This document shows positions 1-7,697 of a stretch of DNA of 23,110 nt, one piece after another. The notes beneath the pieces were generated by a model. The model made no database searches. It saw nothing but the letters and a program-made list of their open reading frames with translations, and was not told where the DNA came from. How positions within the stretch are numbered: position 1 is the first letter of the stretch; each line of letters begins with the position of its first letter. Location of the stretch: positions 1 through 23,110 of the forward strand of contig JARLHX010000353.1 in assembly GCA_031292035.1 (NCBI GenBank), given 5' to 3'. The translations under genes and the position numbers were made by a program. The stretch comes from Negativicutes bacterium (GTDB lineage Bacteria; Bacillota_C; Negativicutes; Sporomusales_B; JARLHX01).

Positions 1-18
1 ACGCTTTAATTCGGCCAC
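1..18 (-). CDS. 5' end of a gene running off the left edge (possible ribbon-helix-helix antitoxin)
   Basis: On the minus strand a GTG at 18..16 is preceded, five bases upstream, by a GGGGGTG ribosome binding site and further upstream by a strong sigma-A promoter (63..92). Only six codons are inside the window (reading M-A-E-L-K-R), so the product cannot be identified from sequence. In many Firmicutes the gene region after acpS and nnr carries a CopG/ribbon-helix-helix antitoxin and its MazF-type toxin, and such antitoxins often begin with a similar MA-x-x-KR stretch. That identity is a guess from context. The presence of a gene start is better supported than its function. Confidence 0.4.
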
Positions 19-62
19 ATCATCACCCCCGCCGTTTGAGGAATCGACAATAATATATATTA

Positions 63-92
63 ATTATAGGAGTAGTTATATACCAATGTCAA
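63..92 (-). promoter_or_regulatory. Sigma-A type promoter for the left-edge minus-strand gene
   Basis: Reading the minus strand, TTGACA (92..87) is followed after 18 bases by TATAAT (68..63), both perfect consensus hexamers. Transcription would start near position 56, leaving a roughly 40-nt leader before the GTG at 18. It separates the left-edge gene from nnr, so that gene need not depend on read-through from acpS-nnr. Confidence 0.6.
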
Positions 93-197
93 CGCTATAT
101 ATATACCTTTTTGCCCCAATCGGCACACCGGGAATATTTACCTGTGCGGCATATAAGGTAAGTATGCCTTATTCTGGCGGAGAATATGCCTAAATAT

Positions 198-1784
198 TCA
201 AGGTTTGCCAGGGTCAGTAAACCCAGCGCCGTCGCCGCCGGCCTGCAGATTGCGGATGGCTGCCGGTATAGCCTGCAGCAGATCTCCGGCGCTCATTCCG
301 ATCATACCGGAACCGGCGGCAATGTCTCCGGCCAGCCCGTGGATATATACTCCGGCCACCGCGGCATCATGACTGGAGAGGCCCTGAGCGATCAACGCCG
401 CAATCACGCCGGTGAGAACATCCCCTGTTCCGCCTGTGGCCATGCCGGCATTACCGGTGGAATTGATAAACACCTCGCCATCAGGAAAAGCCACCACCGT
501 AGCCGGCCCCTTCAGCACCACGATGCTGCCCCAGTCAGTCGCCGCCTGCCGCGCTACCGCAAGGCGATCGGCGTTGATGGTTTCCACCGCAAGGCCGGTC
601 AGCCTGGACAGTTCGCCCGGATGGGGCGTAAGTACCGCGAGCGCCTCCGGTTCCAGCAAAAGATCGGTGTAGCCCACCAGGGCATTCAGGGCGTCGGCAT
701 CAAGCACCAGCGGACACCTGGCGGTTTTCACCGCCTCCCGCACCATCTCGGCTGTTTCCGCTTCCCGGCCCAGCCCTGGCCCCACCGCCAGCACGTCGCA
801 CTCAGCCGCCAGTTTTTGAATATAGGGTATGGCGTCGATTCCCAGGGACCCCCAGGCGGACTCAGGCAGCGACCGGGTCATCACCTCGGTGAGCTTGCCG
901 GCCATCACCGGCTGGAGGCTGGCGGCGACAGCGAGGGTCACAAGACCGGCCCCCGACCGGACAGCGGCCATGGAAGAAAGCGCGGCGGCTCCGGTAAAAC
1001 CCTGTGACCCGGCCACCACCAGCACCTTCCCGCACGTACCTTTGTGGACCCAGGGCTGCCGGAGCGGCAGAACCTTGCGCACATCGGCGGCGGTAATCAG
1101 GTTCTGACGAATAGCGCTGTCAGTCAGGAGCGCTGCCGGAATGCCGATATCGGCGACAGTAACCTCGCCGGCGAGAGAAGCTCCCGGCTGAAACAGCAGG
1201 CCGGGTTTCGGCAGGGCAAACGTAACCGTATGGCTGGCCCGGACGGCCATTCCCCGGATCTGTCCGTTATCGGCGTCGATACCGGAAGGGATATCTACCG
1301 CCACCACCGGTTTCCCGGCGTTATTGATCATGGCAATGGCCTCGGCCAACAGCCCGCCAGCCTCTCCGTGGAACCCGGTGCCGACCAGAGCGTCCACCAG
1401 ACAGTCGGCGAAAGCGGCGGCAAGCCCGGCCTTGTCCCAGTCCCGCTGGGCGGTCAGTTCGACGATCTCGATGTCCGTCTTGCCCAAGACGTCAAGATAT
1501 ATGCGGGCGTCTCCGGCGACCGCTTCCTTGGTGCCCAACAAAAACAGGTTGACCTTGGCCCCCTTGTTCTGAAGCCGGCGGGCGACTACGAAACCGTCCC
1601 CGCCGTTATTGCCCCTGCCGGCAAATATGCATACCCGCTTGCCGGATACGCTGCCCAGCAGCAGTTCCACCTTGCGGGCCACCTCATTGCCGGCACTTTC
1701 CATCAGCGCCGGGCCCGGGATGCCATAGTCAAAAATGGCCTGTCGGTCGATTTCCCGCATCTCAGCCGCCTGGACGACCTTCAT
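198..1784 (-). CDS. nnrE-nnrD: Bifunctional NAD(P)H-hydrate epimerase / ADP-dependent NAD(P)H-hydrate dehydratase
   Basis: Fused repair enzyme of about 528 aa that reconverts hydrated, damaged NAD(P)H: the epimerase half interconverts R and S NAD(P)HX and the dehydratase half dehydrates S-NAD(P)HX at the expense of ADP. The N-terminal YjeF_N half shows the AGRGNNGGDGF nucleotide loop and VDIPSGIDADNG. The C-terminal ribokinase-like half shows TPHPGELSRLTG and the anion-hole motif NSTGNAGMATGGTGDVL. The length is normal for the fused bacterial form. I chose the ATG at 1784 because GGGAGG lies eight bases upstream; a GTG at 1793 would add three residues. The start lies inside the end of acpS (about 23-bp overlap), implying translational coupling, a common acpS-nnr arrangement. 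The protein is cytosolic. Confidence 0.95.
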   Translation of the reverse strand: MKVVQAAEMREIDRQAIFDYGIPGPALMESAGNEVARKVELLLGSVSGKRVCIFAGRGNNGGDGFVVARRLQNKGAKVNLFLLGTKEAVAGDARIYLDVLGKTDIEIVELTAQRDWDKAGLAAAFADCLVDALVGTGFHGEAGGLLAEAIAMINNAGKPVVAVDIPSGIDADNGQIRGMAVRASHTVTFALPKPGLLFQPGASLAGEVTVADIGIPAALLTDSAIRQNLITAADVRKVLPLRQPWVHKGTCGKVLVVAGSQGFTGAAALSSMAAVRSGAGLVTLAVAASLQPVMAGKLTEVMTRSLPESAWGSLGIDAIPYIQKLAAECDVLAVGPGLGREAETAEMVREAVKTARCPLVLDADALNALVGYTDLLLEPEALAVLTPHPGELSRLTGLAVETINADRLAVARQAATDWGSIVVLKGPATVVAFPDGEVFINSTGNAGMATGGTGDVLTGVIAALIAQGLSSHDAAVAGVYIHGLAGDIAAGSGMIGMSAGDLLQAIPAAIRNLQAGGDGAGFTDPGKP

Positions 1785-2163
1785 CTGCCGCACCTCCCCA
1801 GATTACCACCTGCGCCACGGCGCATTCCCGGGCGTGGGTAAGTGAAATATGGATGGCACCGACTCCCTTGTGCCGGGCCAATTGTTCGTAATAACCACTG
1901 AGTTTGACGGTGGGACGGCCCAGAGAATCAGGCAGAATTTCTATTTCCAGCCACTTGCCGCCGGACAGTCCTGTGCCCAGGGCCTTGAGCACCGCTTCCT
2001 TGCCGGCGAAACGAGCGGCATAGGAAGCAAAGCGCTGCACCCCGCGGCTCTCGCAATAGACCTGCTCGGCCTCGCTGAAAACACGCTGGACAAAACGCCG
2101 TTTTTCCAGCGCTGTCTTTATGCGCTCAATTTCAACCATATCAACGCCCACGCCGACAATCAT
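1762..2163 (-). CDS. acpS: Holo-[acyl-carrier-protein] synthase
   Basis: Transfers the 4'-phosphopantetheine arm of coenzyme A to a serine of apo-ACP, switching on fatty-acid synthesis. The 133-aa protein has the family signature GVGVDMVEIERI at its N-terminus, with the Mg-binding Asp at residue 8, and the second metal/CoA motif in ARFAGKEAVLKALGTG; ISLTHARECAVAQVV closes the fold. A GGGGGTG ribosome binding site lies five bases upstream of the ATG. The 3' end overlaps nnrE-nnrD, so the two are co-transcribed. The tail (after VVIWGG) is a few residues longer than usual, probably because it carries the ribosome binding site and start of the next gene. Confidence 0.95.
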   Translation of the reverse strand: MIVGVGVDMVEIERIKTALEKRRFVQRVFSEAEQVYCESRGVQRFASYAARFAGKEAVLKALGTGLSGGKWLEIEILPDSLGRPTVKLSGYYEQLARHKGVGAIHISLTHARECAVAQVVIWGGAADEGRPGG

Positions 2164-2358
2164 CCGGTCACCCCCGTCAATCCAGTCTGCGGTACTCGAA
2201 CCTGCGACTATATATTTCGAGCCGCGCCACCCTATACCTGCCGCCGCATATAATTTTCCGGACCGGCTGCCGAGTTCACAATTTTGTTACAACTACGTCA
2301 TATCTTTGCCAAGATTGTAGCCTATACTGAAATCAGAAAGCAAAAAGGAGTGATTCAG

Positions 2359-2775
2359 ATGAAAAAATCCATCGCCTTCGCCACCATCGCCCTGGCCATA
2401 ATGATCGTCGCCGGAACACTGGCTTACGCGGCAGTCCCGCAGCAGGCCCCGCCGCCCGGCCAATATCAGCCCCCCACCCTCACCGAAACCCAGAAGCAGG
2501 AGCTGGCGCCACTTTATGACCAGATGCTGGAAACTCAGAAAAAACTGATGCAGAAATATGTCGACTACGGCTATATCACCCAATGGCAGGCTGACCAGCG
2601 GGCCGCCTTTATGAAAGACCGGATGCAAAACCGCTTGCAGCAAGGCTTCATCGGCCCTGGCATGATGGGCGGCGGCTCCGACATGATGGGCAGAGGTCCC
2701 GGCCACGGTATGATGGGCGGCGGCGGCAGTTGCCGCGGCCCGGCTGGACAGCAAGGTCCGGCCGCCAATCAATAG
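2359..2775 (+). CDS. Small exported DUF2680 (YckD-like) protein with Met/Gly-rich tail
   Basis: A 138-aa protein. Residues 1 to about 26 form a signal peptide: Lys-Lys, a long hydrophobic stretch, then A-Y-A-A-V as a likely signal peptidase I site. A Pro-rich linker leads to a DUF2680-type helical segment beginning LTETQKQELAPLYDQML and ending QNRLQQGF. The last 40 residues are rich in Met, Gly and His with one Cys (PGMMGGG repeats). The ATG at 2359 follows AAAGGAG at good spacing. Function is unknown. The Met/His-rich tail suggests metal, perhaps copper, contact outside the membrane, but this is inference. It is a single-gene unit: acpS diverges on one side and a strong terminator follows. 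Confidence 0.75.
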   Translation: MKKSIAFATIALAIMIVAGTLAYAAVPQQAPPPGQYQPPTLTETQKQELAPLYDQMLETQKKLMQKYVDYGYITQWQADQRAAFMKDRMQNRLQQGFIGPGMMGGGSDMMGRGPGHGMMGGGGSCRGPAGQQGPAANQ

Positions 2776-2810
2776 CACTCGCGTCCCAGTCAGGTATGAC
2801 CGTTAACCAG

Positions 2811-2845
2811 GCGAGGCCCCTGCGCAAGCAAGGGCCTCGCTTTTT
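2811..2845 (+). terminator. Rho-independent terminator after the DUF2680 gene
   Basis: A 9-bp GC-rich stem (GCGAGGCCC with GGGCCTCGC) closes a 12-nt loop and is followed directly by TTTTT. It begins 36 bp past the stop codon. Confidence 0.9.
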
Positions 2846-2970
2846 CGCGGGGAGAATCAGCCCCGCCGGAACAGGTTTCTGCCGGTTGCCGATCACTTGT
2901 TCAACAGACCTACAATATTAATACAAAATTAACATTTTCTTGTCAAGGTGAAAGGTTTTGGAGAATTATT

Positions 2971-2977
2971 TGTCGAA
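2971..2977 (+). promoter_or_regulatory. Spo0A box upstream of the HD-GYP gene
   Basis: The heptamer TGTCGAA is a perfect match to the core Spo0A-binding box and sits 86 bp upstream of the TTG start at 3063, in an otherwise AT-rich, gene-free stretch. A weak sigma-A -10 candidate (TTGAAT, 2995..3000) lies downstream, so the box would overlap or abut the -35 position, as at Spo0A-activated promoters. No perfect -10 is seen. Confidence 0.5.
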
Positions 2978-3062
2978 CATTTGTGGTAAGAAATTTGAAT
3001 AAGTACGGCAACAGATTGGTTGTGCTCAGGATCCGTCTGCTGTACGATGGTGGTGTTTCCAG

Positions 3063-4127
3063 TTGTCTGTTCGCACAACAAGTATTTCGGTAAGAAACTT
3101 ACGGCCGGGAATGACGGTTGGAAAAACGATTCTTAGCGATAGCGGACAAGTCATTTTGGACAAAAACATGGTACTGAACGATTCACTGATCCAGCTTCTT
3201 GCGACATGGGAAATACAAGATATCGATATTTTTGCCCAAGCCGCCCCTGAGAATATAAGCGAACTTTTTATGGGACACCAGTCGATGGCAGCAACCCACG
3301 GCGAAATAGTGGCAACCATCAAGGGCGCCTTCGAGAAGATCCGCTATCTCCGGGAGGTGCCGATTGAACAGCTGAAAGATCTTGCCAGTCGCTGTATTGA
3401 CTCTCTGCTCAGCACTTCGTGCGTTGTTTACCAACTCGCGACGATCCGGGACACGGATGACTACACCTTCATGCACTCTGTCAATGTCGGTGTGACCGCC
3501 GGCGTAATCGGCAAGTGGCTGGAGATGTCAGGGCCGGCGCTCCACGATCTGGTCCTGTCCGGCTTGCTCCACGATGTCGGGAAAACCCAGATCCCGCTCC
3601 CCATCCTCAATAAACCCGGCAAACTGACTCCTTCCGAAATGCAAATCATGAAAAAACATGCCGCACTGGGCTTCGACTTGCTAAGCGACAACTGCCAATT
3701 GCCGAAAGCTGTCCTGCATGGGGTATTACAACATCATGAACGGATGGATGGCAGCGGTTATCCGGGAAATCTGAACGCCGACAGCATCGGCACCATCGCC
3801 AGAATCATAGCTGTTGCCGACACGCTGGATGCAATGACCTCAAACCGGGTTTATCGCTCCGCTGTGACCCCCTTTTCGGTGATTCACGAATTTTCCAGTT
3901 TGATGTTTGATAAACTGGCTCCGGAAGTCATCACCGTATTCCTGGAAAATATCAATGCTTCTCTCCTCGGGAGTATCGTCAGATTGTCAGACGGTTCAAC
4001 AGCGAGGGTTATCTACATCAACAAGGCCCGTCTGGACCGACCGACCGTCCAGACCGCGGATGGAGAATACATCGCGTTGGTAAATAAAAAAGAACTGCAT
4101 ATTATCGAATTATTATCCGGTTGGTAG
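3063..4127 (+). CDS. HD-GYP domain protein, probable cyclic-di-GMP phosphodiesterase
   Basis: A 354-aa cytosolic protein. Residues 8 to about 60 (SVRNLRPGMTVGKTI) form the small N-terminal domain common in Firmicute HD-GYP proteins. Residues about 130-300 are the HD-GYP domain. The metal and catalytic residues are present: H138, H170-D171, K174, H199, H224-H225, the signature DGSGYP at 229-234 and D253 in VADTLDAM. The protein should therefore be active, cleaving c-di-GMP (family knowledge). The TTG start is chosen because the N-terminal domain needs those residues and the preceding in-frame stop is at 3000; GGTGGTG at 3048 is a plausible ribosome binding site. A perfect Spo0A box upstream suggests control by the sporulation/stationary-phase regulator. 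No sensor or receiver domain is present. Confidence 0.9.
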   Translation: MSVRTTSISVRNLRPGMTVGKTILSDSGQVILDKNMVLNDSLIQLLATWEIQDIDIFAQAAPENISELFMGHQSMAATHGEIVATIKGAFEKIRYLREVPIEQLKDLASRCIDSLLSTSCVVYQLATIRDTDDYTFMHSVNVGVTAGVIGKWLEMSGPALHDLVLSGLLHDVGKTQIPLPILNKPGKLTPSEMQIMKKHAALGFDLLSDNCQLPKAVLHGVLQHHERMDGSGYPGNLNADSIGTIARIIAVADTLDAMTSNRVYRSAVTPFSVIHEFSSLMFDKLAPEVITVFLENINASLLGSIVRLSDGSTARVIYINKARLDRPTVQTADGEYIALVNKKELHIIELLSGW

Positions 4128-4210
4128 CTGCCGGCTTTTCCCGGTTCACGGCTTGCCGTCCCGCTTATCACCGATAACGCACCGACCTTAGCCTGATACT
4201 GTCACCATGT

Positions 4211-4241
4211 AAAGCCCAGAGGACCCCTGCGGGCTTTTTTT
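4211..4241 (+). terminator. Rho-independent terminator after the HD-GYP gene
   Basis: The stem AAAGCCC with GGGCTTT around a 13-nt loop is followed by a run of T. It lies 84 bp after the HD-GYP stop and before the nitroreductase promoter, isolating the two genes. Confidence 0.85.
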
Positions 4242-4281
4242 GTTAACGCGAAATTCAGCTGCCGAAGCACTTGCATTCTTT

Positions 4282-4310
4282 TTCCGGCAGCAGTACTATT
4301 TGGTTATACT
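4282..4310 (+). promoter_or_regulatory. Candidate sigma-A promoter of the nitroreductase gene
   Basis: TTCCGG and TATACT are separated by 17 bases. The -35 is a weak match and the -10 a good one. The start codon is about 85 bp downstream. Confidence 0.4.
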
Positions 4311-4394
4311 CTTTCCAAGGATTGTAGGGCAGGCAGATACGGCAGGCAATCCTGCAGGGAATACAAACCGACTCATCTTAAGGAGGAATTCAGT

Positions 4395-5045
4395 ATGGAT
4401 TTTTCATCGCTGGAAAAGCTGTTCAAAGCAAGGCGGTCTGTCCGCCAGTGGAAAAGCGCCCCTGTTTCCGAAGAGCTCCTGACAAAGGCGATCGAGGCCG
4501 CCGGCTGGTGCCCTAACAGCGGCGGGAGGCAGCCCTATCACTGCTACGTGATCACCAACCCTGCCAAGATCGCCGAAATAGGACAGGCGGTCCAGGAAGT
4601 CTCCGATTATCTGGCGTCGCTGTGCACCGAAGAAAGCGACCGGCAGGCTGTGGAACGCTGGCAGAAGAATTCGGCTTTTTTTGCGAAAGCGCCGGCCCTC
4701 ATCGCCGTAAGCGCCAGCATCTACCAATCGATCGCCGACAAGCTGCAGGCCAGCAATATGGATAAACCACGGGTAGCTGAAATCAACCGGTGCCGGCAGC
4801 TCGCCAGTTCCCGTGTCCAGACTGCAGCAGCATTTGTCGACCATCTGCTGCTCGCCTTGCATACGCTGGGCTTGGGAGCCGTCTGGATGGTAGGTCCCAC
4901 CCAGGCCAAAAGCGCAGTGGAGAAAATCATCGGCATGGGAAAACAAGAGGACTTCGTAGCCTTGGTACCGGTGGGCTATCCTGACGAACAACCGGCTGCT
5001 CCTGCGCATAAGCCGCTCAGCGAACTGGTCACTTTCCTCCGCTAA
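4395..5045 (+). CDS. Nitroreductase family protein
   Basis: A 216-aa FMN-dependent oxidoreductase of the NADH:flavin nitroreductase fold. The N-terminal KARRSVRQWKSAPVSEELL carries the basic RRSxR phosphate-binding motif. AAGWCPNSGGRQPYHCYVIT is the FMN-contacting segment, and the C-terminal HTLGLGAVWMVGP is the usual G-L-G-x-x-W region before GYPDEQP. The natural substrate cannot be told. The ATG follows a perfect AAGGAGG at nine bases. It is monocistronic between terminators (4211 and 5107). A second, unrelated-architecture nitroreductase with a ferredoxin domain lies at 21191-22096. Confidence 0.9.
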   Translation: MDFSSLEKLFKARRSVRQWKSAPVSEELLTKAIEAAGWCPNSGGRQPYHCYVITNPAKIAEIGQAVQEVSDYLASLCTEESDRQAVERWQKNSAFFAKAPALIAVSASIYQSIADKLQASNMDKPRVAEINRCRQLASSRVQTAAAFVDHLLLALHTLGLGAVWMVGPTQAKSAVEKIIGMGKQEDFVALVPVGYPDEQPAAPAHKPLSELVTFLR

Positions 5046-5106
5046 AAACAGCGGCTGAGCAACAAAAAACCCCACCTATTCCCGCGTCAATATTCCCTTT
5101 TCCTCT

Positions 5107-5146
5107 AAACCGCCAATTATCTGATGCTAAAGATAACTGGCGGTTT
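5107..5146. terminator. Bidirectional-looking terminator hairpin after nitroreductase
   Basis: AAACCGCCA plus a TTATCT arm pairs with AGATAA and TGGCGGTTT around a short loop, giving about 15 paired bases with AT-rich flanks on both sides. It lies 60 bp after the nitroreductase stop. Confidence 0.7.
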
Positions 5147-5191
5147 ATTATATTACCCGGAAGTTTTCGCCTTCGGGACAACGGAGCTGAA

Positions 5192-5222
5192 CTTATTTCA
5201 CTATTAAAATTTGGAAAATAAG
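5192..5222. promoter_or_regulatory. Inverted repeat upstream of the sigma-54 promoter (possible activator site)
   Basis: CTTATTT (5192-5198) and AAATAAG (5216-5222) are inverted copies 17 bases apart, about 30 bp before the -24 element. Sigma-54 promoters need an enhancer-binding activator, and such sites are inverted repeats upstream. This assignment is inference. Confidence 0.25.
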
Positions 5223-5248
5223 GGGCAGTCAATAAATTATGTCTAATT

Positions 5249-5266
5249 TTGGCAGGACTTTTGCAT
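5249..5266 (+). promoter_or_regulatory. Sigma-54 (RpoN) -24/-12 promoter of the FapA-like gene
   Basis: TTGGCAGGACTTTTGCAT fits the sigma-54 consensus TTGGCA-N6-TTGCW, with the GG and GC doublets exactly 12 bases apart. Start of transcription is expected near 5276, which falls inside the perfect palindrome GGTAAATTTACC (5273-5284). This leaves a leader of about 135 nt. No convincing sigma-A promoter was seen here. Confidence 0.7.
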
Positions 5267-5272
5267 ATTTAT

Positions 5273-5284
5273 GGTAAATTTACC
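5273..5284. promoter_or_regulatory. 12-bp perfect palindrome at the predicted start of transcription
   Basis: GGTAAATTTACC is self-complementary and overlaps the predicted +1 of the sigma-54 promoter, a position suited to a repressor. Function is not known. Confidence 0.3.
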
Positions 5285-5315
5285 TAGAAATAAATATAAA
5301 TGCAGCACCCCAATT

Positions 5316-5363
5316 TCCCGACACTTTGCGCTTGTCGGTTTTGCCGTCAAAGCAGCGCAAGGA
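5316..5363 (+). promoter_or_regulatory. Leader with two competing RNA hairpins before the FapA-like gene
   Basis: CCGACA and TGTCGG can close a hairpin whose loop contains TTGCGCT. That same loop sequence is fully complementary to AGCGCAA some 20 bases downstream (ending just before an AGGA that could serve as ribosome binding site for a TTG start at 5374). The two pairings could form a pseudoknot or alternate. This does not match any riboswitch family I know. Confidence 0.3.
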
Positions 5364-5412
5364 TCAGTAAAAATTGCATAACAACACTAACCAACGAATG
5401 GGTGGTGCTTTC

Positions 5413-7647
5413 ATGGATGAAACTGTTTTTTTTGAAAAGCGAGACGGCCACTATCAAATAACCTCAACCGACCGTGGCGTCTGCCTCAGCGTATGGCCGG
5501 CGTCCAACGGCGGCTCGCCGGTCTCAATCACCAACATAGTCCGGGCACTGGCCGAGCAAAACCTCACCGACTATGATCGCGCCTTTCTTTCCCGGATCGT
5601 TCACGAGGCCATCGGTGAACCGATACTCATTGTCAACGCACTGCCGGCGGTCGATGGCAAATATCAGATCACGGCAATCGACGCCGGCGTTTATCTCAGT
5701 GTATGGGCCCCGGCGAACGGCGGGGCTCCGGTATCGAAAGCGGCTGTGATGCAAGATCTGACCAGCCGGAATTGCAGCAATTTTGACAGTGATTTTCTTG
5801 CCAGAATCATCAGCGAAGCCATCGGCAAACAGGTACTTATCGTCAGTGCCCTGCCGACGGTTGATGGCAGATATCAGATCACGGCAACCGACGCCGGTGT
5901 TTATCTCAGCGTGTGGGCCCCGACAGGTGCCGGCGTGCCTGTGTCGAAATCCGCCATTATTCATGACCTGAACAAACACAATTGCGATTTTGACAGTGAT
6001 TTTCTCTCCAGAGTAATCAGCGAAGCCGGCGGTGTGCCTGTACTGGTAGCCAACGCCTTGCCGCGGCTGGACGGCCGCTATCAGATCACGGCAGTCGATA
6101 CCGGCGTTCATCTGTGCGTGTGGCCGCCGACAGGCGGCGGTTCGGCGGTAGCCAAAACGGCTATTGTTCAGGACCTTATCAGTCAGAACTTTACCAACTT
6201 CGATAACGATTTCATTTCCAAAGTGATCCTGGAGGCCGCCGGAGTACCTGTACTTATCGTCACCTCGGTTCCTGGAGGCGAAAAAGGGCGATTGATCCGC
6301 GTCAAGGTAGGCCTTGACCACTTGGAAGCCAGGATTGATCTTACGATTTCTGAAGACTCCCCCATGGCCACAGTGGAACAGCTTTTGGCAGAACTGGAAG
6401 CAGCCGGCGTCGTCTTCGGCGTAGTGGAAGAGGCGCTTGAAAGACTTACCCGGACGCGATCGGCCAAAAATGTTGTCTGCGCCCGCGGTGCCCAGTCCTG
6501 TCCCGGCGATGACGCCTATCTGAAATACTTCATCGATCCCGACAGTCAGGGGCGTCCGGTGGAACTGGAAGACGGCCGGGTCGATTTCAAAGAAATCAAC
6601 GAGTTTCTCTGTGTCGAGGAAGGGCAGCTGCTGATAGAAAAGATTCCGGCAACTGAAGGCATCCCGGGAACGGACGTTTTCGGTCTGCCGCTTCCGGCCA
6701 AACCGGGTAAAGATGTAAGAATGCCTGTGGGCAAAAACATCGTCAATGTCGACGAATGGCGGCTTTATGCCGCTATCAACGGGCACCTGAACATCTTCCT
6801 TGATAAACGGATCAATGTCATACCCATTATTATCATTGACGGCGATGTCGACCATTCCACCGGCAACATCGATTTTAGGGGCAGTGTCATTGTCCGGGGT
6901 TCGGTGCAGCCCGACTTTGTCGTAAAAGCCGGTGGCAATGTTGAAGTACACGGCACCATCAGCGGCGGCATGGTCGAAGCCACCAACATTATCGTCCGCA
7001 AAGGCATTCAGGGTATGAACCGCAGCGTGATAAAGGCACGGGACCGCCTTGTAGCCACCTTTATCGAAAGCGCCACCGTCTATGCCGATCAGGACATTGT
7101 TGTCAGCGACGTCATTCTGACCAGCTCGGTTTTCGCCGGCATGCGGGTCATTGCCGAGGGACGGCGCGGACTCATCCGCGGCGGACGCATATCGGCCGGC
7201 GAACTGATTCGCGCCAAGACCATCGGCAACGAGACCGGTGTCGTAACCGAGCTTGAGGTTTCGGTCAACGCCGTGCTCAAGGATGAACTTCTCCGCCTCC
7301 GCCAGGAAATTAAAAAAGCCCGGACCCTATATGATGAATTAACCCTCTCCCTGACCTTCCTGCGCAACAAAGGTGTCGACCATCTTTCCGCCGACAAGCT
7401 GGAACGCTACAAAAAGAACGAAGCGGAATACAAAACCCTGCCGGACCGGATAGAAGAAATGCAGCAACGTTCAACCGATATCGAAGAAATCCTGAGCACC
7501 CTTAAGCCAGGCCGAATCCGGGTCAGCAATTTTATCCATCCCGGCTCAAGAATCAACATCGGTTCGATGACAAAGAACCTTATCGAACCGCTTCGCTTCG
7601 TCTCCTTCTACGTCCTTGACGGGGAAGTCAAGTTTTCTTCCTGTTGA
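5413..7647 (+). CDS. FapA/DUF342 family beta-helix protein with four tandem N-terminal repeats
   Basis: A 744-aa protein (757 if a TTG at 5374 is used). Residues 11-289 are four consecutive 70-residue repeats (69 in the third), each beginning DG-x-YQIT, with G-V-x-L-x-VW and ending EA-x-G-x-x-VLI. Residues about 290-370 are a linker domain. Residues about 400-630 are the FapA/DUF342 region: FGLPLPAKPGKDV, then glycine-rich beta-helix rungs such as GDVDHSTGNIDFRGSVIV. Residues about 630-700 are a charged coiled coil, followed by a small beta cap. FapA relatives bind at cell poles and recruit partners in flagellar or surface assembly. What this protein recruits is unknown. ATG 5413 is preferred because GGTGGTG precedes it, as at the HD-GYP gene. 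A sigma-54 promoter drives it. It is cytosolic, with no membrane segment. Confidence 0.8.
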   Translation: MDETVFFEKRDGHYQITSTDRGVCLSVWPASNGGSPVSITNIVRALAEQNLTDYDRAFLSRIVHEAIGEPILIVNALPAVDGKYQITAIDAGVYLSVWAPANGGAPVSKAAVMQDLTSRNCSNFDSDFLARIISEAIGKQVLIVSALPTVDGRYQITATDAGVYLSVWAPTGAGVPVSKSAIIHDLNKHNCDFDSDFLSRVISEAGGVPVLVANALPRLDGRYQITAVDTGVHLCVWPPTGGGSAVAKTAIVQDLISQNFTNFDNDFISKVILEAAGVPVLIVTSVPGGEKGRLIRVKVGLDHLEARIDLTISEDSPMATVEQLLAELEAAGVVFGVVEEALERLTRTRSAKNVVCARGAQSCPGDDAYLKYFIDPDSQGRPVELEDGRVDFKEINEFLCVEEGQLLIEKIPATEGIPGTDVFGLPLPAKPGKDVRMPVGKNIVNVDEWRLYAAINGHLNIFLDKRINVIPIIIIDGDVDHSTGNIDFRGSVIVRGSVQPDFVVKAGGNVEVHGTISGGMVEATNIIVRKGIQGMNRSVIKARDRLVATFIESATVYADQDIVVSDVILTSSVFAGMRVIAEGRRGLIRGGRISAGELIRAKTIGNETGVVTELEVSVNAVLKDELLRLRQEIKKARTLYDELTLSLTFLRNKGVDHLSADKLERYKKNEAEYKTLPDRIEEMQQRSTDIEEILSTLKPGRIRVSNFIHPGSRINIGSMTKNLIEPLRFVSFYVLDGEVKFSSC
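5443..6279 (+). repeat. Four tandem ~210-bp coding repeats
   Basis: Units at 5443-5652, 5653-5862, 5863-6069 and 6070-6279 encode the 70-residue repeats of the FapA-like protein. Units 2 and 3 are the most alike at DNA level, sharing nearly identical stretches around the YQIT and YLSVWAP codons. This suggests a more recent duplication or gene conversion. Unit 3 lacks one codon. Confidence 0.85.
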
Positions 7648-7697
7648 ACCCGCCCCGCTCGCACGGGATATCGTCCCGGCCTGAGTCAAACCCGCTG

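Noticed and set aside
4240..4482. 80-codon plus-strand frame before the nitroreductase
   Set aside because: Begins in the terminator T-run, overlaps the nitroreductase in another frame and covers its promoter.
5524..6951. A 475-codon minus-strand open frame opposite the FapA-like gene
   Set aside because: It is the antisense of the repeat-containing coding region; its composition is low-quality, it has no ribosome binding site, and the plus-strand frame has clear domains.
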